This document shows, piece after piece, positions 44,855-56,389 of a stretch of 64,000 bases of DNA. Source of the stretch: Nephrocerus scutellatus (taxonomy: Eukaryota > Arthropoda > Insecta > Diptera > Pipunculidae). Every line of letters starts with the position of its first letter. Within the stretch, counting starts at the first letter, position 1. The notes under the pieces are model-generated. The model worked only from the letters and a program-made list of their open reading frames with translations. It searched no databases and was not told the DNA's origin. Both the position numbers and the translations under genes were made by a program. The DNA is taken from assembly GCA_947095585.1 (NCBI GenBank), contig OX352761.1:107681890-107745889 (forward strand), written 5' to 3'.

Positions 44855-46050
44855 ATATGTCGTACTATTATCGGTTGTTCATAGCATTTACTCACATTTG
44901 TTATTTTTTATGCCACATCAACCTGTCGTGCTTAAAGGAATAAAAAGATTTCTGTTGCATTTTAATTAATTATATACCACAGCTTTTGTCGTGTGCTTAC
45001 AACTAAATATAACCCAAATACAAACTTTGCCAACCACTAATGTTCGAACTAATTATACGAGAACTATAAAAATATACAAATTGAATAGATGATCAAAATG
45101 AAACTTTGTGAGAATAAGGATAACTATTACAAAATACGATTAAATTTATGATAAAAATTTCAGTCTTTTTATACTCTTCGTAGTATGTAAATTTACTATC
45201 ATACTTCATCGAAAGACGGCATCCTTGAAATAGCGAATACAAGAAGTCATTACGTTTAATTATACTCTTGTGCCGCTATATACCATGAATGATTATTATT
45301 GATTTGAGAACAAGTGATGGTAAAAATAATTGTCGCGTGCTATTTGGTGGTATTTGTGTTAAAGTAAAGCGGTTCTCGAGTGGAAAGCCTAAAAACAAGT
45401 GAAAAATTATAAAGTTGCTACATGAAAAATACAAGTGTATTTAATTAATTGCTCTTTTTGAAAGTGTATATTGTGTTGCCGTTAAACATTTAAACTTAAA
45501 GTAGGTGTTGGCGCTTTAACAACTTTGTACTTCAACTCCAGTGGATGCTCAACTGAGTTGTGATTTTTAGCCTTTTTAATAATCTTACAGGTACGGTAGT
45601 ACAATTTTTTTTAATTTAAATTTGCTTCCGTTTTGCTCAAATAGCGAGCATTCAAACTAAGCGTCTTTTACCTTCCATTATATGCAATTTCGGGTTTCGT
45701 TTAAATACCCAAAATACAAATATATCAAACACAATAGTTACTAAAATATTTTTTATGGGTTGTTGTCCGACAGCTTCCAACATACCAAACCAAATATACA
45801 CTAAACACGTGTACAATATAAACTATAATGAAATTTCGGACAATTCTGAAAAACACGAGGTTTAGGAAAAAAATTTAAAGAAAATTTGCATGCTATTGAC
45901 CCAGATTTTTAAACTCTACAAAATATGAAAATATGAAAGTTCATTAGGGCAGACACTTGTGACAAATTTGATGATGCTCAGAAGAACGTTTCTCGAGTTT
46001 TTGCGGAACGGATAGACACACCTTGGTTCAATACACATATGGAAAATGTG
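44855..46050. other. gene-free stretch
   Basis: AT-rich intergenic DNA. Nothing is supported. Confidence 0.35.
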
Positions 46051-46330
46051 TTTTATATTATTTATAATATTTGGCGCAACAGACCGTTGAGGTCCAGGGC
46101 CTATAGCTTCTCGCGAATATTCGTGTTGTGCGTGTTATATTTTTGCACTCAACTGGAAAGGAAGTTAATTTTAAAGACATCCGAAAGCAAATTGCTTTCG
46201 AGTCTTTCCATGACTCGTATTACTTTCGGACACTTGTCAGACATTCGCAAGAGGTATGGGACCTTGAAAAAGCTTTTTGGTGTTTTCTGTGATTCGAACC
46301 TTCCGCTTACTAGTCCAAACTAATCACTTC
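46051..46330 (-). mobile_element. type 1 SINE, diverged copy
   Basis: It matches the body and part of the tRNA-like head of the 772-1071 SINE: GGCGCAACAGACCGTTGAGG, TCGCGAATATTCGTGTTG, TTGCACTCAACTGGAAAGGA and GTGATTCGAACCTTC. A/T-rich tail on the left. Diverged and with small indels. Confidence 0.75.
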
Positions 46331-46569
46331 AGGTTTCGAACTTTAAGACGCTAAATGTTATTTTTTCGATTGGTTTGTTCAAGGAATTTGCAAAAGTAAT
46401 TGTGATACTCATCAGAATTGTGAGGTGACCACCTGTAATGCTGTGATACTGTGATACTGGACTGTCCGAGCTAATTAGTTCGTTGAATCTCGTTCACGTC
46501 TACGAAGGAAAACTTATAGGCTACGAAAAGATTTAGGGTTTAGTTTTATTGCCATTAACTGAAGAAAGG

Positions 46570-47345
46570 ACTCTTCATTTAATTCTTCGCGTGTACTGTT
46601 GTCTGTCGGTAGTGGAATCTTGTAATCAATTTTAAACCCATTTTCTAAAGTCCAGTTTTCTTCAAATTTTGTATACATGTGTAGATTTGGTGAAAACACT
46701 GGAGTGATTGGGCCACGGGATCTACGGTTTACACAATTTATTTTAAAAAATGTATTAGATTTTTCAGATAGTCAGAAAAAGCGAACATAAAAATATATCT
46801 GTCTGTCTGTATGTCTGTTTGTCTGTTTGTGTCCACTCTATAGCCCAAACAGATGAACTTAGCGGGATGAAAATTCATATGTAAGCTTTTTACATAAATT
46901 GTGAGGGGCCAGATGATTTTAACGGAAATCTGACAGCCGGAAGTGACAGTTTTTCGAGTTTTTGCAAATAACTCAAAAAGTATAGCAGTTAGGAGAAATC
47001 TGTTAAGTGCAAAAGAAATTTAAGCTAAAAAACAAAAAAAATGTAATATACATTTACTGAAGATTACGGTCCCGTCCGTAAAAGAAAGTCGTATTGTGCC
47101 CACACCTCCATTTTTTAAACTGTACTGTAAATTTTTTTTTCAGTGATCCGGCGCGGGGTCTTGGGGCTCCCACACAAATTTTTTACAAAATTTACCCGAT
47201 TTTCTTCAAGTTTTTTACACGTGTGCATTCCCGAAAAGCAACACTTTTTGAAAAAAATTTGGAAGTGATCCGGCCCCAGGGCTGAAGGCTCATATATATT
47301 TTTTTGTTAAAGACAACACTTGTGTATCTCCAATTAGAGAATTTA
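46570..47345 (+). repeat. modular dispersed repeat, copy 3 (composite)
   Basis: Two module groups (46610-46700 with ACATGTGTAGATTTGG, and 47140-47345 with TTTACCCGATTTTCTTCAAG and CCAATTAGAGAATTTACAAG) surround a middle section with (GTCT)n-like repeats at about 46797-46830. Confidence 0.6.
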
Positions 47346-47879
47346 CAAGAAAATTTTTATTTTTTATTGGTTATTTTTTTTATTTTTTAAACTCTGCGTG
47401 CTCACACGAAAACCATAGTTTGCCGATGCTAAGTTAATAAAGGGTGTGCAATCTACTGGTTTGTTTTTAAGTCATAGGCAATGGCAATTTTTTTTAACGA
47501 TTTGCTTGAAATTTTGTCAGCATGTCAGTCTTAATGTTAAATCAAAGCAAAAATGAGAAAAAAAACCTCAAACATTTTCTTTCATTAAATTGGAAATCAC
47601 AATTATTAACATTTCGATTTCGATTGCAATGTCATAGCAAACAAAGCATTTGTTTGTTTTTGATTCTTTGCTTGAACATCACTATTTCGTTTATTGCAAT
47701 GCTTTGTGATATACGAAATTTTTGTAAGTGAAACTACTTTATCGGCGGTGAGGATGAGAACGGTATCAAAAATAATTTTGTTTTGCGATTTTGAGTCACA
47801 GTATTGGTCACATTATTGTGTTACATTTTTAAATTTTGGGAACAGTCATTTCTCTACCGATTTGTATGAAATTCGGTAT

Positions 47880-48335
47880 GGTGGTAATTTGAGGGTCCTC
47901 TGGTTTGGTTTTTTTGTGGGTCTTTTTAGGGTCTTTTGGGGTTTTTTTGGAGACTTTTGGAGGTCCTTTCAGGGTGTTTGGGTATCTTTTGGGAGTCTTG
48001 TGAGGGTCTCTTGGGAGTTTTTTTTGGGGAGTCTTTTGAAGGTCTTTTGGGTATTTTGGGGCTCCTTTGAACGTCTTTTGAACATCCTTAGAAGGTCTTT
48101 TGGGGGTCCCTCGAGAGTCTTTTTGGGATCTTTTGAAGGTATTTTTGGTGGTAGTCCTTTCGGTTGTCTTGAGGGTCTTTTGAGGATCTTTTGAGGGTAT
48201 TTTGGGGAGTCTTTTGGGGGTTTTTTATGGTCTTTTTGGGGTATTTTGGCGAGTCTTCTGAGGGTCTTTTGGAGATTCTTCGAAGGTCTTTTGGGCGTAT
48301 TTTTAGAGGTGTTTTGAGGGATCAGCTCGCAAACA
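47880..48335. repeat. degenerate GGGTCTTTTGG minisatellite
   Basis: Tandem, variable units of 11-22 bp around GGGTCTTTTGGGG and GAGGGTCTTTTGAGG, T/G-rich on the plus strand. Long apparent frames on both strands (Pro/Lys-rich on minus, Phe/Gly-rich on plus) are products of the repeat. It is the reverse complement of the 8.7-9.57 kb array. Confidence 0.8.
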
Positions 48336-48719
48336 AAGGTGCAGTAGGAACGCAATGTCCCCAAAGCACAAGTTAGGGGGAAGCGCAATATATCCACATG
48401 AGTCGCAGTGATACTACATACATTACACCCCATAAACAACATCCACACCAATTAGCGCTTGATGCAAATTACAGAGATCTGTCGAAAAAATGTTTTTTTA
48501 ATTTAGTTTTCATTAATAGATGTGCATTAATTGCTCCAGAAACCGATTAGTGCAGAAATCTCATTAAAAACATGCCTTTTTATTGCATTTCGCTGCAAGA
48601 GATCTAGCAAATCTCTAAGCAACTCTAGCAATCTTAAATTGTCGCGCAATTTTTTCACATCCATCTCAAGAAATTTCTAGTGTCCTTTTGCCAATGTATT
48701 AATTAAAAGACAACCCATA

Positions 48720-49060
48720 AAAATTAAACTTTTTCTTGTAAATTCTCTTATCAGAGAGACACATCTGTACAAAGTTTGAATAAAATCGGGTTAATTTTTA
48801 AAAAATTTATATGGGAGCCGCTCGATATGGGGGCCCGATCACTTCAAAATTTTTACAAAATGTGTTCTCTTCGGAGATAGGTACAAATGTGTACAAAATT
48901 TGAATAAAATCTGGATAATTGTTAATTTTTTTTATATTGGAAACCCTAGGCTCAATACATAACAAATTTTAATAGAAAGTGTTGCCATCGGAGATGTGTG
49001 TGCTACAAAAAAACCCAAAAATAAACACAACAGGCACGCGAAGTTAATAAGAGAATTTAA
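48720..49060 (-). repeat. modular dispersed repeat, copy 4 (inverse)
   Basis: On the minus strand it reads from CGCGAAGTTAATAAGAGAAT (the inverted start) through three modules with GATTTTATTCAAACTTTGTA-type cores. It ends near TTCTTGTAAATTCTCTTATC. Confidence 0.65.
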
Positions 49061-49800
49061 AAAGTGAAAACAAATCTACAGGTTGAAAATAAAAAGAAAA
49101 TCAAACTACGAAACTGTTATATAGACAGTCCTGAAATCATATTCAACAGACATTAGTGCATCGTTTCGTCACATAGCGTGTTTTGCATTTTTCTTTTACA
49201 TATTTCACTGCATGGTGAGACTGAGCTGGTCAGCCAATGGAAGGACAATTTTGTTTAGTTTCAGTAAAATTGTCACGTAAACATACAATTTGTGTATCGC
49301 GTGTATCGCTTGTAGTTGCAACAGCTACACTTCTGTTTCTCTCTCTTTCTATCTATATATATGTATATCTCTTTTTCTCTCGCACTTTAATTAATTCCCT
49401 CGTAAAATATTGATTAGTCTCTGTTATTTCGAGTTAATTATTCATTTGATTTGTGCTGTTCACTTCTGCTTCTGTTATTTATAGTATGTACGTAGCACAA
49501 AACTCTGGCGCGTCGCTGCAGACGGGTGTTGGCGAGCCGCGCGTTGATCTACATTAGCATTTCATATGCACGTGAATGAGCAGTGAGTGAGTCTTGTCTC
49601 ATCGATCCTATGTACTCATTAAAGTCCTTATATGCTGTAAATGGCCTATGCGAAGGAAAACAACTTCATTTTATTTTTATTAGAACGATATTATTGAAGT
49701 TCAGGTTATTGACGGATTGTAGAGGGCAGAGCATGTATTTATTCATATTTAGTGTCTGTATGTATACTTCGTAGGTTTTTCTCGGGATTTTTTTGTTCTA
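49061..49800. other. unassigned stretch with CT-rich and GC-rich patches
   Basis: It holds a CT-rich run (TTTCTCTCTCTTTCTATCTA at about 49336) and a short GC-rich patch at 49505-49550 (CTGGCGCGTCGCTGCAGACG). Such patches can mark promoters or first exons in an AT-rich fly genome, but no gene is supported. Confidence 0.3.
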
Positions 49801-49810
49801 AGCCCCTCAC

Positions 49811-50129
49811 AGCTGACAATACTGACAATGGAAAAGTCAATTGGAATTCATTGCAATTAAGTGATTACGTTTTTTTTATATTCGACGCAATTGCGACAAC
49901 TGACATTGAACAGAGTGATAGGATAACCATTAACTATGAACGTTTAGGGGTGTCCTTTCAATACAATAAAGTTAACCATAAGATGACCTTGGCCTTAATC
50001 ATATTTAAGGATACTCGGTTCGTATTATGTAGGTACATCAAAAATGAATGTGCACGATTTAAAATACAAATAACTCAGTGTCCCATTATTTTAGAGAGAG
50101 GTAGAAAATATGTGAGAAACACGCATTAA
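49811..50129 (+). CDS. candidate terminal exon, unknown protein
   Basis: An acceptor-like CCTCACAG precedes an open frame of about 105 codons: ADNTDNGKVNWNSLQLSDYV, FFIFDAIATTD, RLGVSFQYNKVNHKMTLALI and ECARFKIQITQCPIILERG. Mixed hydrophobic and polar content without repeats looks more like real protein than noise. Two cysteines in the C-terminal third could pair. The frame could also start at an upstream in-frame Met at 49752. I recognise no family and found no 5' exon. It could be a decayed or lineage-specific gene. Confidence 0.4.
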
Positions 50130-50854
50130 AACAAAATAATATTCCAAAAGCAATTTTATTTTAAATGTCCGTTCCCATCATGGTGTTGATAAAAGAGAGC
50201 AGTTTCTCATTTAGAATTTTTTAAAGGGAAACTTTAGTTTTTAAGAATTATAAAATGGTGTAAAAAAGGGGGGTTTAATATTTCATAATGTACACTAACC
50301 AACTAATACTAACCTAACACCAAAACAACACTAATCAATATAAAACATGAAATTCCGCTAATGAGGAATAATAAATTGGGCCGAAAGTAATCTTTGCCAA
50401 AACGCCAAATTTCAAATTTGCGAAAAATTGTAAGTAAACCCCAACCAACGACGCAGAAACATTTGGCAAAACAGTTTAAAACAATGGTTCGAGTTATACA
50501 ATATACTTAAAATAAAAAATAATTTGGAACTAGACTTTTGAAGAAGTCGAAGCGTCACAACATGTCTGCGCAAACAATCACCAAAAGCCACCACTTGGGT
50601 CTCTACCGATTACTGAAAGGCGATTAATGGAAGAAATATTTCACAGTTGGCGAAGCTTGGTTTTTTAACAGATGCCGGTGGCCAAAGAGTCGAGAGCGAA
50701 CTAGGGCGGAATTAGTTCCCTTTACCAAAACAGTCTCATCCCAAAGGCATATCTAGTTTTGGCACAAAAGTGCCCAATTTCGTTGCGCCAGTTACTAAAA
50801 TAAATGCAGATTACTACATAAGCAACTGTTTCGATTCGAAACGCTTATATCCAA

Positions 50855-51047
50855 ATAATAATAGCAATAATATTCGGCGCGACAGACCGTTGCGGTCCTA
50901 GGCGTAGCTTTTCGCGACCATTTGTGTTGTGCATGTATATTTTTGCACACAAATGGACAGGACCTACAATATAATGCCGTATCCGAATGGCGAATTGAGA
51001 AACTTTTCGTGACAAGTTATTACTCTCGGACGTTTGTCAAACATTCG
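50855..51047 (-). mobile_element. type 1 SINE, 5'-truncated copy
   Basis: It matches the SINE body (TATTCGGCGCGACAGACCGT, TCGCGACCATTTGTGTTGTG, TGACAAGTTATTACTCTCGG) with a TAA-type tail. It stops before the tRNA-like head. Confidence 0.8.
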
Positions 51048-51650
51048 TCCTTCTTATATATTTCAAAAAAATTAAAAAAAGTCTAAAACATATTTCTATA
51101 TTTTATATTATAGAGTATTCTTAATTATCCAGTAATGACATTTTGTTGCGTAAGGAAACCCAACTAGCGTGCTATATTAAATATCCAGTCGTGCGTTATC
51201 TTATCATTTATCATTCTATTCGTATGAATTTTTAACGTGCATATTAACCTTGAACCGGAAGATCAACTCCCGCTGGAGAAATGAGATGCACTGACGCAAT
51301 TGAAATCTTCAATTCCGGTATGGTAAGAACATTTCGAGGCTTATAAAGTGGATTTAATTTTGGCAACATGTTCCTTGAATCACACTTAATAATGTTTTCT
51401 GCTCGGGGGTTCTATTAATTGATAATACTGCTTCGGAATTGTTGTTCCAGTATGGTTTTGACTTGAGTCTCTTGAGTCCACTGTTACCCACTACACCAGC
51501 GAACTGTCGTCGCATTCTGTTGACCAGAATTCGTAGAATTTTTGCATTTTATTTTCGGGACATGTTAAATCTTGTCATCGGAAATATGAAATCACAGGAT
51601 ATTTAAGCATTTTGGGGTTGGATTACGTGGTAAAAAAAAACCCAAATCAT
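51048..51650. other. unassigned stretch
   Basis: Nothing is supported except a weak tRNA-head-like remnant at about 51450-51510 (see the type 2 SINE). Confidence 0.3.
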
Positions 51651-51654
51651 AAAA

Positions 51655-51730
51655 ATTCAAAAATTTCATTTAAATTCTCTAATCGGAGATTCATATGTGT
51701 GCAAAGTTTGAATAAAATCGGGGTTTAGGT
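51655..51730 (-). repeat. modular dispersed repeat, single-module fragment
   Basis: On the minus strand it reads CCCCGATTTTATTCAAACTT, then CACATATGAATCTCCGATTA and GAGAATTTAAATG. Confidence 0.6.
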
Positions 51731-52229
51731 AGCGTATTGAAATTCGATCATCAGATTTGACCCAAGCAGAGAAGAAAGTCTGTTAGAAAAATGTGGTAAA
51801 AAGCAAAGAAATACAGAAGCAAACCTTTACTATACCTTAACCTAGTGTAATAATTAAATCAAAAGATGTTCGATTAGTAATTGTAAAGTGTTAATTTATG
51901 TTTTGAAAAGATAAATTTAGCTAAAATGTTCTTATCAGGTGTTATACATACTTACTCAGTTTAAACGTAAGACCTGTTCGCAGCGACAACACCAGCTGCA
52001 ATAGAATCTAATCTTTCGCCCGGTTACAGAAGATAATCCACAAATTTAGTTCTTATGTTGAATGGGGAATGAGTAAATTTATCAATTTATTAACTGATAA
52101 GATATTTAAACGTGAATTGTGGCACAATATTTCCCAGAAATTAAAAATTCATTTGTAACAACCGAACCTTATAGTGGTAGTCAAACTGAAACCGTCGTTG
52201 TGATAAGACACTGGGAAACACAAATCAAA

Positions 52230-52281
52230 ATGAAGTATTTTTCTGCACTCTTGGTGGTAATTTGTGTTTGTGCAATAACAG
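52230..52281 (+). CDS. signal-peptide first exon of a small secreted protein
   Basis: ATG in the context atcaaaATGA opens 17 codons, MKYFSALLVVICVCAIT, then one base and a GTAAAA donor. This is a typical fly signal-peptide exon split near the cleavage site. The promoter side holds GATA words (TGATAAGATA at 52095 and GTGATAAGAC at 52199) and a GGGAAACACA site that only loosely resembles a kappa-B site. A possible second exon after TGATTGAG at 52628 would add a Cys-containing mature peptide of about 37 residues ending WQKA and stop. Another frame there (VACPEPLLNSGNFV) is also open. The mature part is therefore unresolved, as is its function. Confidence 0.5.
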
Positions 52282-53029
52282 GTAAAACAAAATTAGTGCA
52301 CATTTTTCTTATTTACTGATACTGTCATTGCATACATTTATAAATATTATTTGTGGCCTTTCAAGAAATTCCAATCACACAAACGAGCTCTTCTAGCAAT
52401 TCTTCAAGCTAGCGCTGTGGCAATTAAAAATTTGATTTATTTCGGTTTTATCCTAGTGAAACACTCGTACATTTGACCGGAAAATGTACGCCACCCACAA
52501 AGAGTGAAAGAAAAACCTTTTACGGCTTTTCTTGAATTAATCTGCGAAATGCGTGTCAGGAAGAATGAATGCAAAATGAATTTCTCTTGACTTTAAAATC
52601 ATATATTTCTATCTTACGATTAATGATTGAGTGCTATTTGCCTGTTGCATGTCCGGAACCATTACTGAACAGCGGCAATTTTGTTGGAGTAAACTACTTG
52701 CAAGTAGAGTGCCTAGACCAGCTTTCGTTTGGCAAAAAGCATGACAATATAGCCATAATTTGTTTTAAGTTAATAACATTGCTAAAAATTTGTATAATAA
52801 TTAATTATAATTAAATCATATAAATAAGTTAACCAACTTTCGAAACAGCTAAGCAGCATACTAATTGCCCACTCGTTAGCTCACTCACGTAAAAATAATG
52901 AGTTTTTTGTTAAGAGCGCCCGAATTTCTTTGGAAATAAAGCAGCTTTTTGTTGCGAAGATATCGAAAAAAGTTATTTTAGATTACAGAGCCATTGATTT
53001 CATTAATTATAGAATACAATGTTATTCAT
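52282..53029. other. downstream of signal-peptide exon
   Basis: It probably includes the intron and second exon of the secreted-protein candidate (see previous entry). Otherwise unassigned. Confidence 0.3.
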
Positions 53030-53350
53030 ATGTCCTCCAAAGAACGGCTATCCCATTGGGAAAATATCTCAGGGCTGAGACAATCAAAGCGATTAATCAG
53101 GTCGTACTCTTATAAGGAATTTCTTAACATAGACAAGGAGCGCAATAGAAAGCTGGTGAATTTGCAATAGAAAACTGGTGAATTTTCTCGGAAGATGACG
53201 AATCATCCGAGCATATTCTCTGTGAATGCCAAGCATTACTGTGGTTATGGAGACGTATTTTTCATTAGGAAATATGCTCGTCGACGGAGCTAAGAAATTC
53301 TGCTACTAATGACATACTATCCTTCATTAGGGAGGTAGTTCGTCTCTTAG
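53030..53350 (+). mobile_element. RNase H-type LINE 3' fragment
   Basis: It matches the end of the 14.1-15.2 kb fragment: a run like TAIPLGKYLRAETIKAINQ, then CGAATCATCCGAGCATATTC (the EDESSEHILCEC block) and ACATACTATCCTTCATTAGG near the 3' end. It abuts LINE copy D tail to tail. Confidence 0.65.
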
Positions 53351-53355
53351 ATTTA

Positions 53356-55015
53356 TCGTCATATTTGGCTCTACAACCGGTGTTCGGTCCTGGCCTCCGA
53401 AAAAATCTCGCCACCGGTCCCGATTCCGAGCTGATGTTATCCAGTTTGGCATCCGTAAAGTTTGGGCGTCCTGGTCTACGCCATCCTTCCATCGTAAGCT
53501 TGGAGGCCTCGCTGTCGTGTTCCATAAATCCTACCGAATCCTCTTCGCTCATGTGGGTGTCATGCCGGAGTCTACCGAGCTTAATTCCCTTTACGATGTT
53601 GACGTCGCGGTAACGCTCGTAGATCTCATCGTTATAGAGTCTCCGGAATCGTCCTTCCTCACAGGCGGACCCAACAATTCTCCGTAACAGTTTTCTCTAG
53701 AACGTGGCTAAGAGGTCAGAATGCTTTAAGCTAACCATAAAAATATTGGAGACATATGTAAGTATTGATGTGACCATTATTGCCTTATACAGCAGCAGCT
53801 TTGATGTTATGGTTAAATTTCTGGATTTAAAGAGTCTTGACAGACTAAAGAAGGCTTTGTTAGCTTTGAACAACGGCGCACGTATTTCTGGTTCCATGCT
53901 GTCATCGGCTGCTACTACTTCAAATTCGCGCTCCACTATTTTAATTGAGGGACCAATGACGCAGACGTGGCCACCATGTACTTTGGTTTGCTCTCATTTA
54001 TGTGCCCGCTCGATCTTTTGAAAGCTTCCCGTAGAGCTCTTTGGTTTCTACCAACGATCACTTTCTCCAACGCCAGGTTGAAGAGGATGCAGGCCAGTGC
54101 CCTTGTCGGAGCGCGTTATAGATTTTGAATGGGCTTGATAGTGATCCGGATATTTTTACTTGGCTTATAACAGTGGTCATGGTAAACCTACATATTCGTG
54201 TGGGTGTATTTTGGATGCCGAGTTCTAACATGGCTTTATAAAGTTCTACTCTGGGTATGATATCATAGAAGGCTTTAAAGCCAGTCTTCTGGCATCGCTT
54301 CTTCCTCCCATAATTGCACTATTAGTTCATAAATTGCTTGGTGTATTGCGAGACTGCTAACTTTGTCTATGCTTGGTGACGGCAGCATTGTGTTCTCTTC
54401 GGTCATTGGTGAACCCTCCAATTCGTGATGATGTGATTCGCGCTCTGATCACCATACCAACAAGATACTGGTCCGAGTCGACGTTGGCACCTCTGTACGT
54501 TCGTACCGTCATTAGTGTTCTCGTGTAACCTATGGGCTCCAATGTACTTCTTGAATACTGGATCCCTACCTAGTTTGACATTCATATTCCCCAGAATGAT
54601 TTTTACATCATACTGAGGGCGGGCATGGAGGGCCCGTTCGACTGATTCAAAGAATTCTTCTTTTTCATAATCTAGGGAATCCTCTGTAGATGCGTGACCG
54701 TTTATGAGACTTATGTTTTTAAATCTGCATAGCCGTTCCTTTACTGATTTAAAGCCGATAACGGTGGGTTTCATTCTTTTGCTGACTAGAAACTCCACCC
54801 CGAGCACATGATGTCTGGCATGACAGCTATAGTATATTCTGAGTTTTGTAAGACACCATTCCCCACCAAATGTCATCAAAATATTTGCAGCTCCAGCTCT
54901 ATGCAGTGAGGGTACGTTCCATGGGAAAATTCTTAAATCGTTTAGCCGTTCTCGTTGCCGTAGTCGTCGTCGTTCATTAGTGTATTCTGCTGATGGCTGA
55001 CCGCCTTAGATCTTA
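53356..55015 (-). mobile_element. RTE-like LINE, copy D (endonuclease and damaged RT)
   Basis: On the minus strand from the 5' segment at 55010: endonuclease HARHHVLGVEFLVSKRMKPT, ISLINGHASTED and KIILGNMNVKLGRD. A deleted RT with GFKAFYDIIPRVELYKAM and VISQVKISGSLSSPF follows. Then come thumb pieces (SRNLTITSKLLLYKAIM, KHSDLLATF) and the 3' end (CCGAACACCGGTTGTAGAGC). Many frameshifts. At the site where copies A and E carry a SINE, this copy is empty. Confidence 0.8.
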
Positions 55016-55439
55016 GATTACCCTATGATAAAATCGATTTCTTAAGTCGCAGTATAGGGTAAACATTTTAGAAATGTGTAATTTTCCAATAATTAAATGG
55101 AAACTATAGACGAGTTGAAATCAAAAGCAAACCAATGATAACTTTACGCATAGTTTAGAAACCCTATTAAAAAAATGGGGCGTTTCAATTGGAAAACACT
55201 TCTATAGATATGAAGAGGATCACAGAGTTGGCATTAAATGGTCTTAGAGTTCATCATGGTTTGAGCTTCTTACAAAATCAAGAATTACATTGCCAAATTG
55301 TGATTCTTGGAGTAGAAAGAGGGAAGAGAAGAACAGCTCTTAATGGTTTTATGATATTACCGTATCCATTGATATAAAAAATGTCATTGTACCAATGCAT
55401 TTGTACCAAGTTAGCGCGTTGGTCCTATAGCAGCTTTTC

Positions 55440-55690
55440 CCAGAAACTTCGCGTCCAGATGTGTTTGTTTGTGGGTCACCAAATCTTGCGATAAATTTTT
55501 AATCCACTTCCTAAAACCAGATTTTGTTCAAACTTTGCACAAATGTGTATCTCTGATGAAAACACTGTCTATAAAAATTTGCAAGTGATTAGGCATAAGT
55601 TAGTCGATAAGCTCCTACATAAATTTCTTCGATCAACTCGAATATATTCAAACTTTGCATACATGTGTATCTATAACTAGAGGATTTCAT
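55440..55690 (+). repeat. modular dispersed repeat, copy 5
   Basis: AAACTTCGCGTCCAGATGTG start, ATCTTGCGATAAATTTTTAA, then two modules with ATGTGTATCTCTGATG and ACATGTGTATCTATAACTAG. Confidence 0.6.
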
Positions 55691-55888
55691 GAATAAACCC
55701 CAAAAAAGGAAGCTGGTTGTGAATCAGTGATTTAAAGTTTTATTCCCTAAGTCATTGAAAATGCCAATTGACATTAATTACTTTTTTTGTTCTATATTTG
55801 CGTACAATTTTGTTTTTGCTTCTCAACAATTCTGGACTATGCTAGAGAACACAATATCTACACTACGTCGCTTATAGGTTAAAGTTGA

Positions 55889-55970
55889 ATCACTTAGCCA
55901 TGGGCATGAGGTGGACATTGTAGCTTCAATGCCAAGCGGACGTGAAATTAAAGAGCAAATAGTGGAATTG
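55889..55970 (+). pseudogene. possible UDP-glycosyltransferase-like exon
   Basis: After an acceptor-like CGCTTATAG the frame reads VKVESLSHGHEVDIVASMPS then GREIKEQIVELY, followed by GTAAAT (a possible donor). The L-x-x-x-GHEVDIVASMP pattern resembles the N-terminal substrate-domain segment of insect UGTs (ALAERGHEVTVISPFP). No neighbouring UGT exons were found, so it may be a relic or a coincidence. Confidence 0.25.
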
Positions 55971-56389
55971 TACGTAAATATTCGTTTGTCAACATTTGTT
56001 TCCAATTTTTATTTCATTATTTCATCATGAAATCTCATTAATTTCCTAAATTTTAATTAGATATTTCTGTATAATACAAAAAAATTCTATTTATAAGTAA
56101 AAACTCTTTCTGTTTCCCAAAATCGTGGCATGAAGCTTACAATCTAATACGGTTTTGTATTTCCCAATCTACGTCCTACCGAAGTGTGCAGATTTGTAGT
56201 ATGTACAAGTAATTTTCTAATGGACTACATAACTCCAAATGTATAAATAGCCCGCGCTTATCACGCAGGTGTTCAAAATAATTGTACTGAACAAGAAGTT
56301 CAACCAACGAGTATAGGTTTTTTTTATATAAAATATTTTATACAAGCTACGATGTGAATTTGTTTTGAAATTTGTGAAACAGCGATATT

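Noticed and set aside
47969..48451. 160-codon Pro/Lys-rich frame and an opposing Phe/Gly-rich frame
   Set aside because: Both are translations of the GGGTCTTTTGG minisatellite; a lack of stops is expected from the unit sequence.
49488..49558. GC-rich short frame starting MYVAQNSGASLQTG
   Set aside because: Only 23 codons, with no donor or acceptor evidence. It may be part of a promoter or leader but cannot be called coding.
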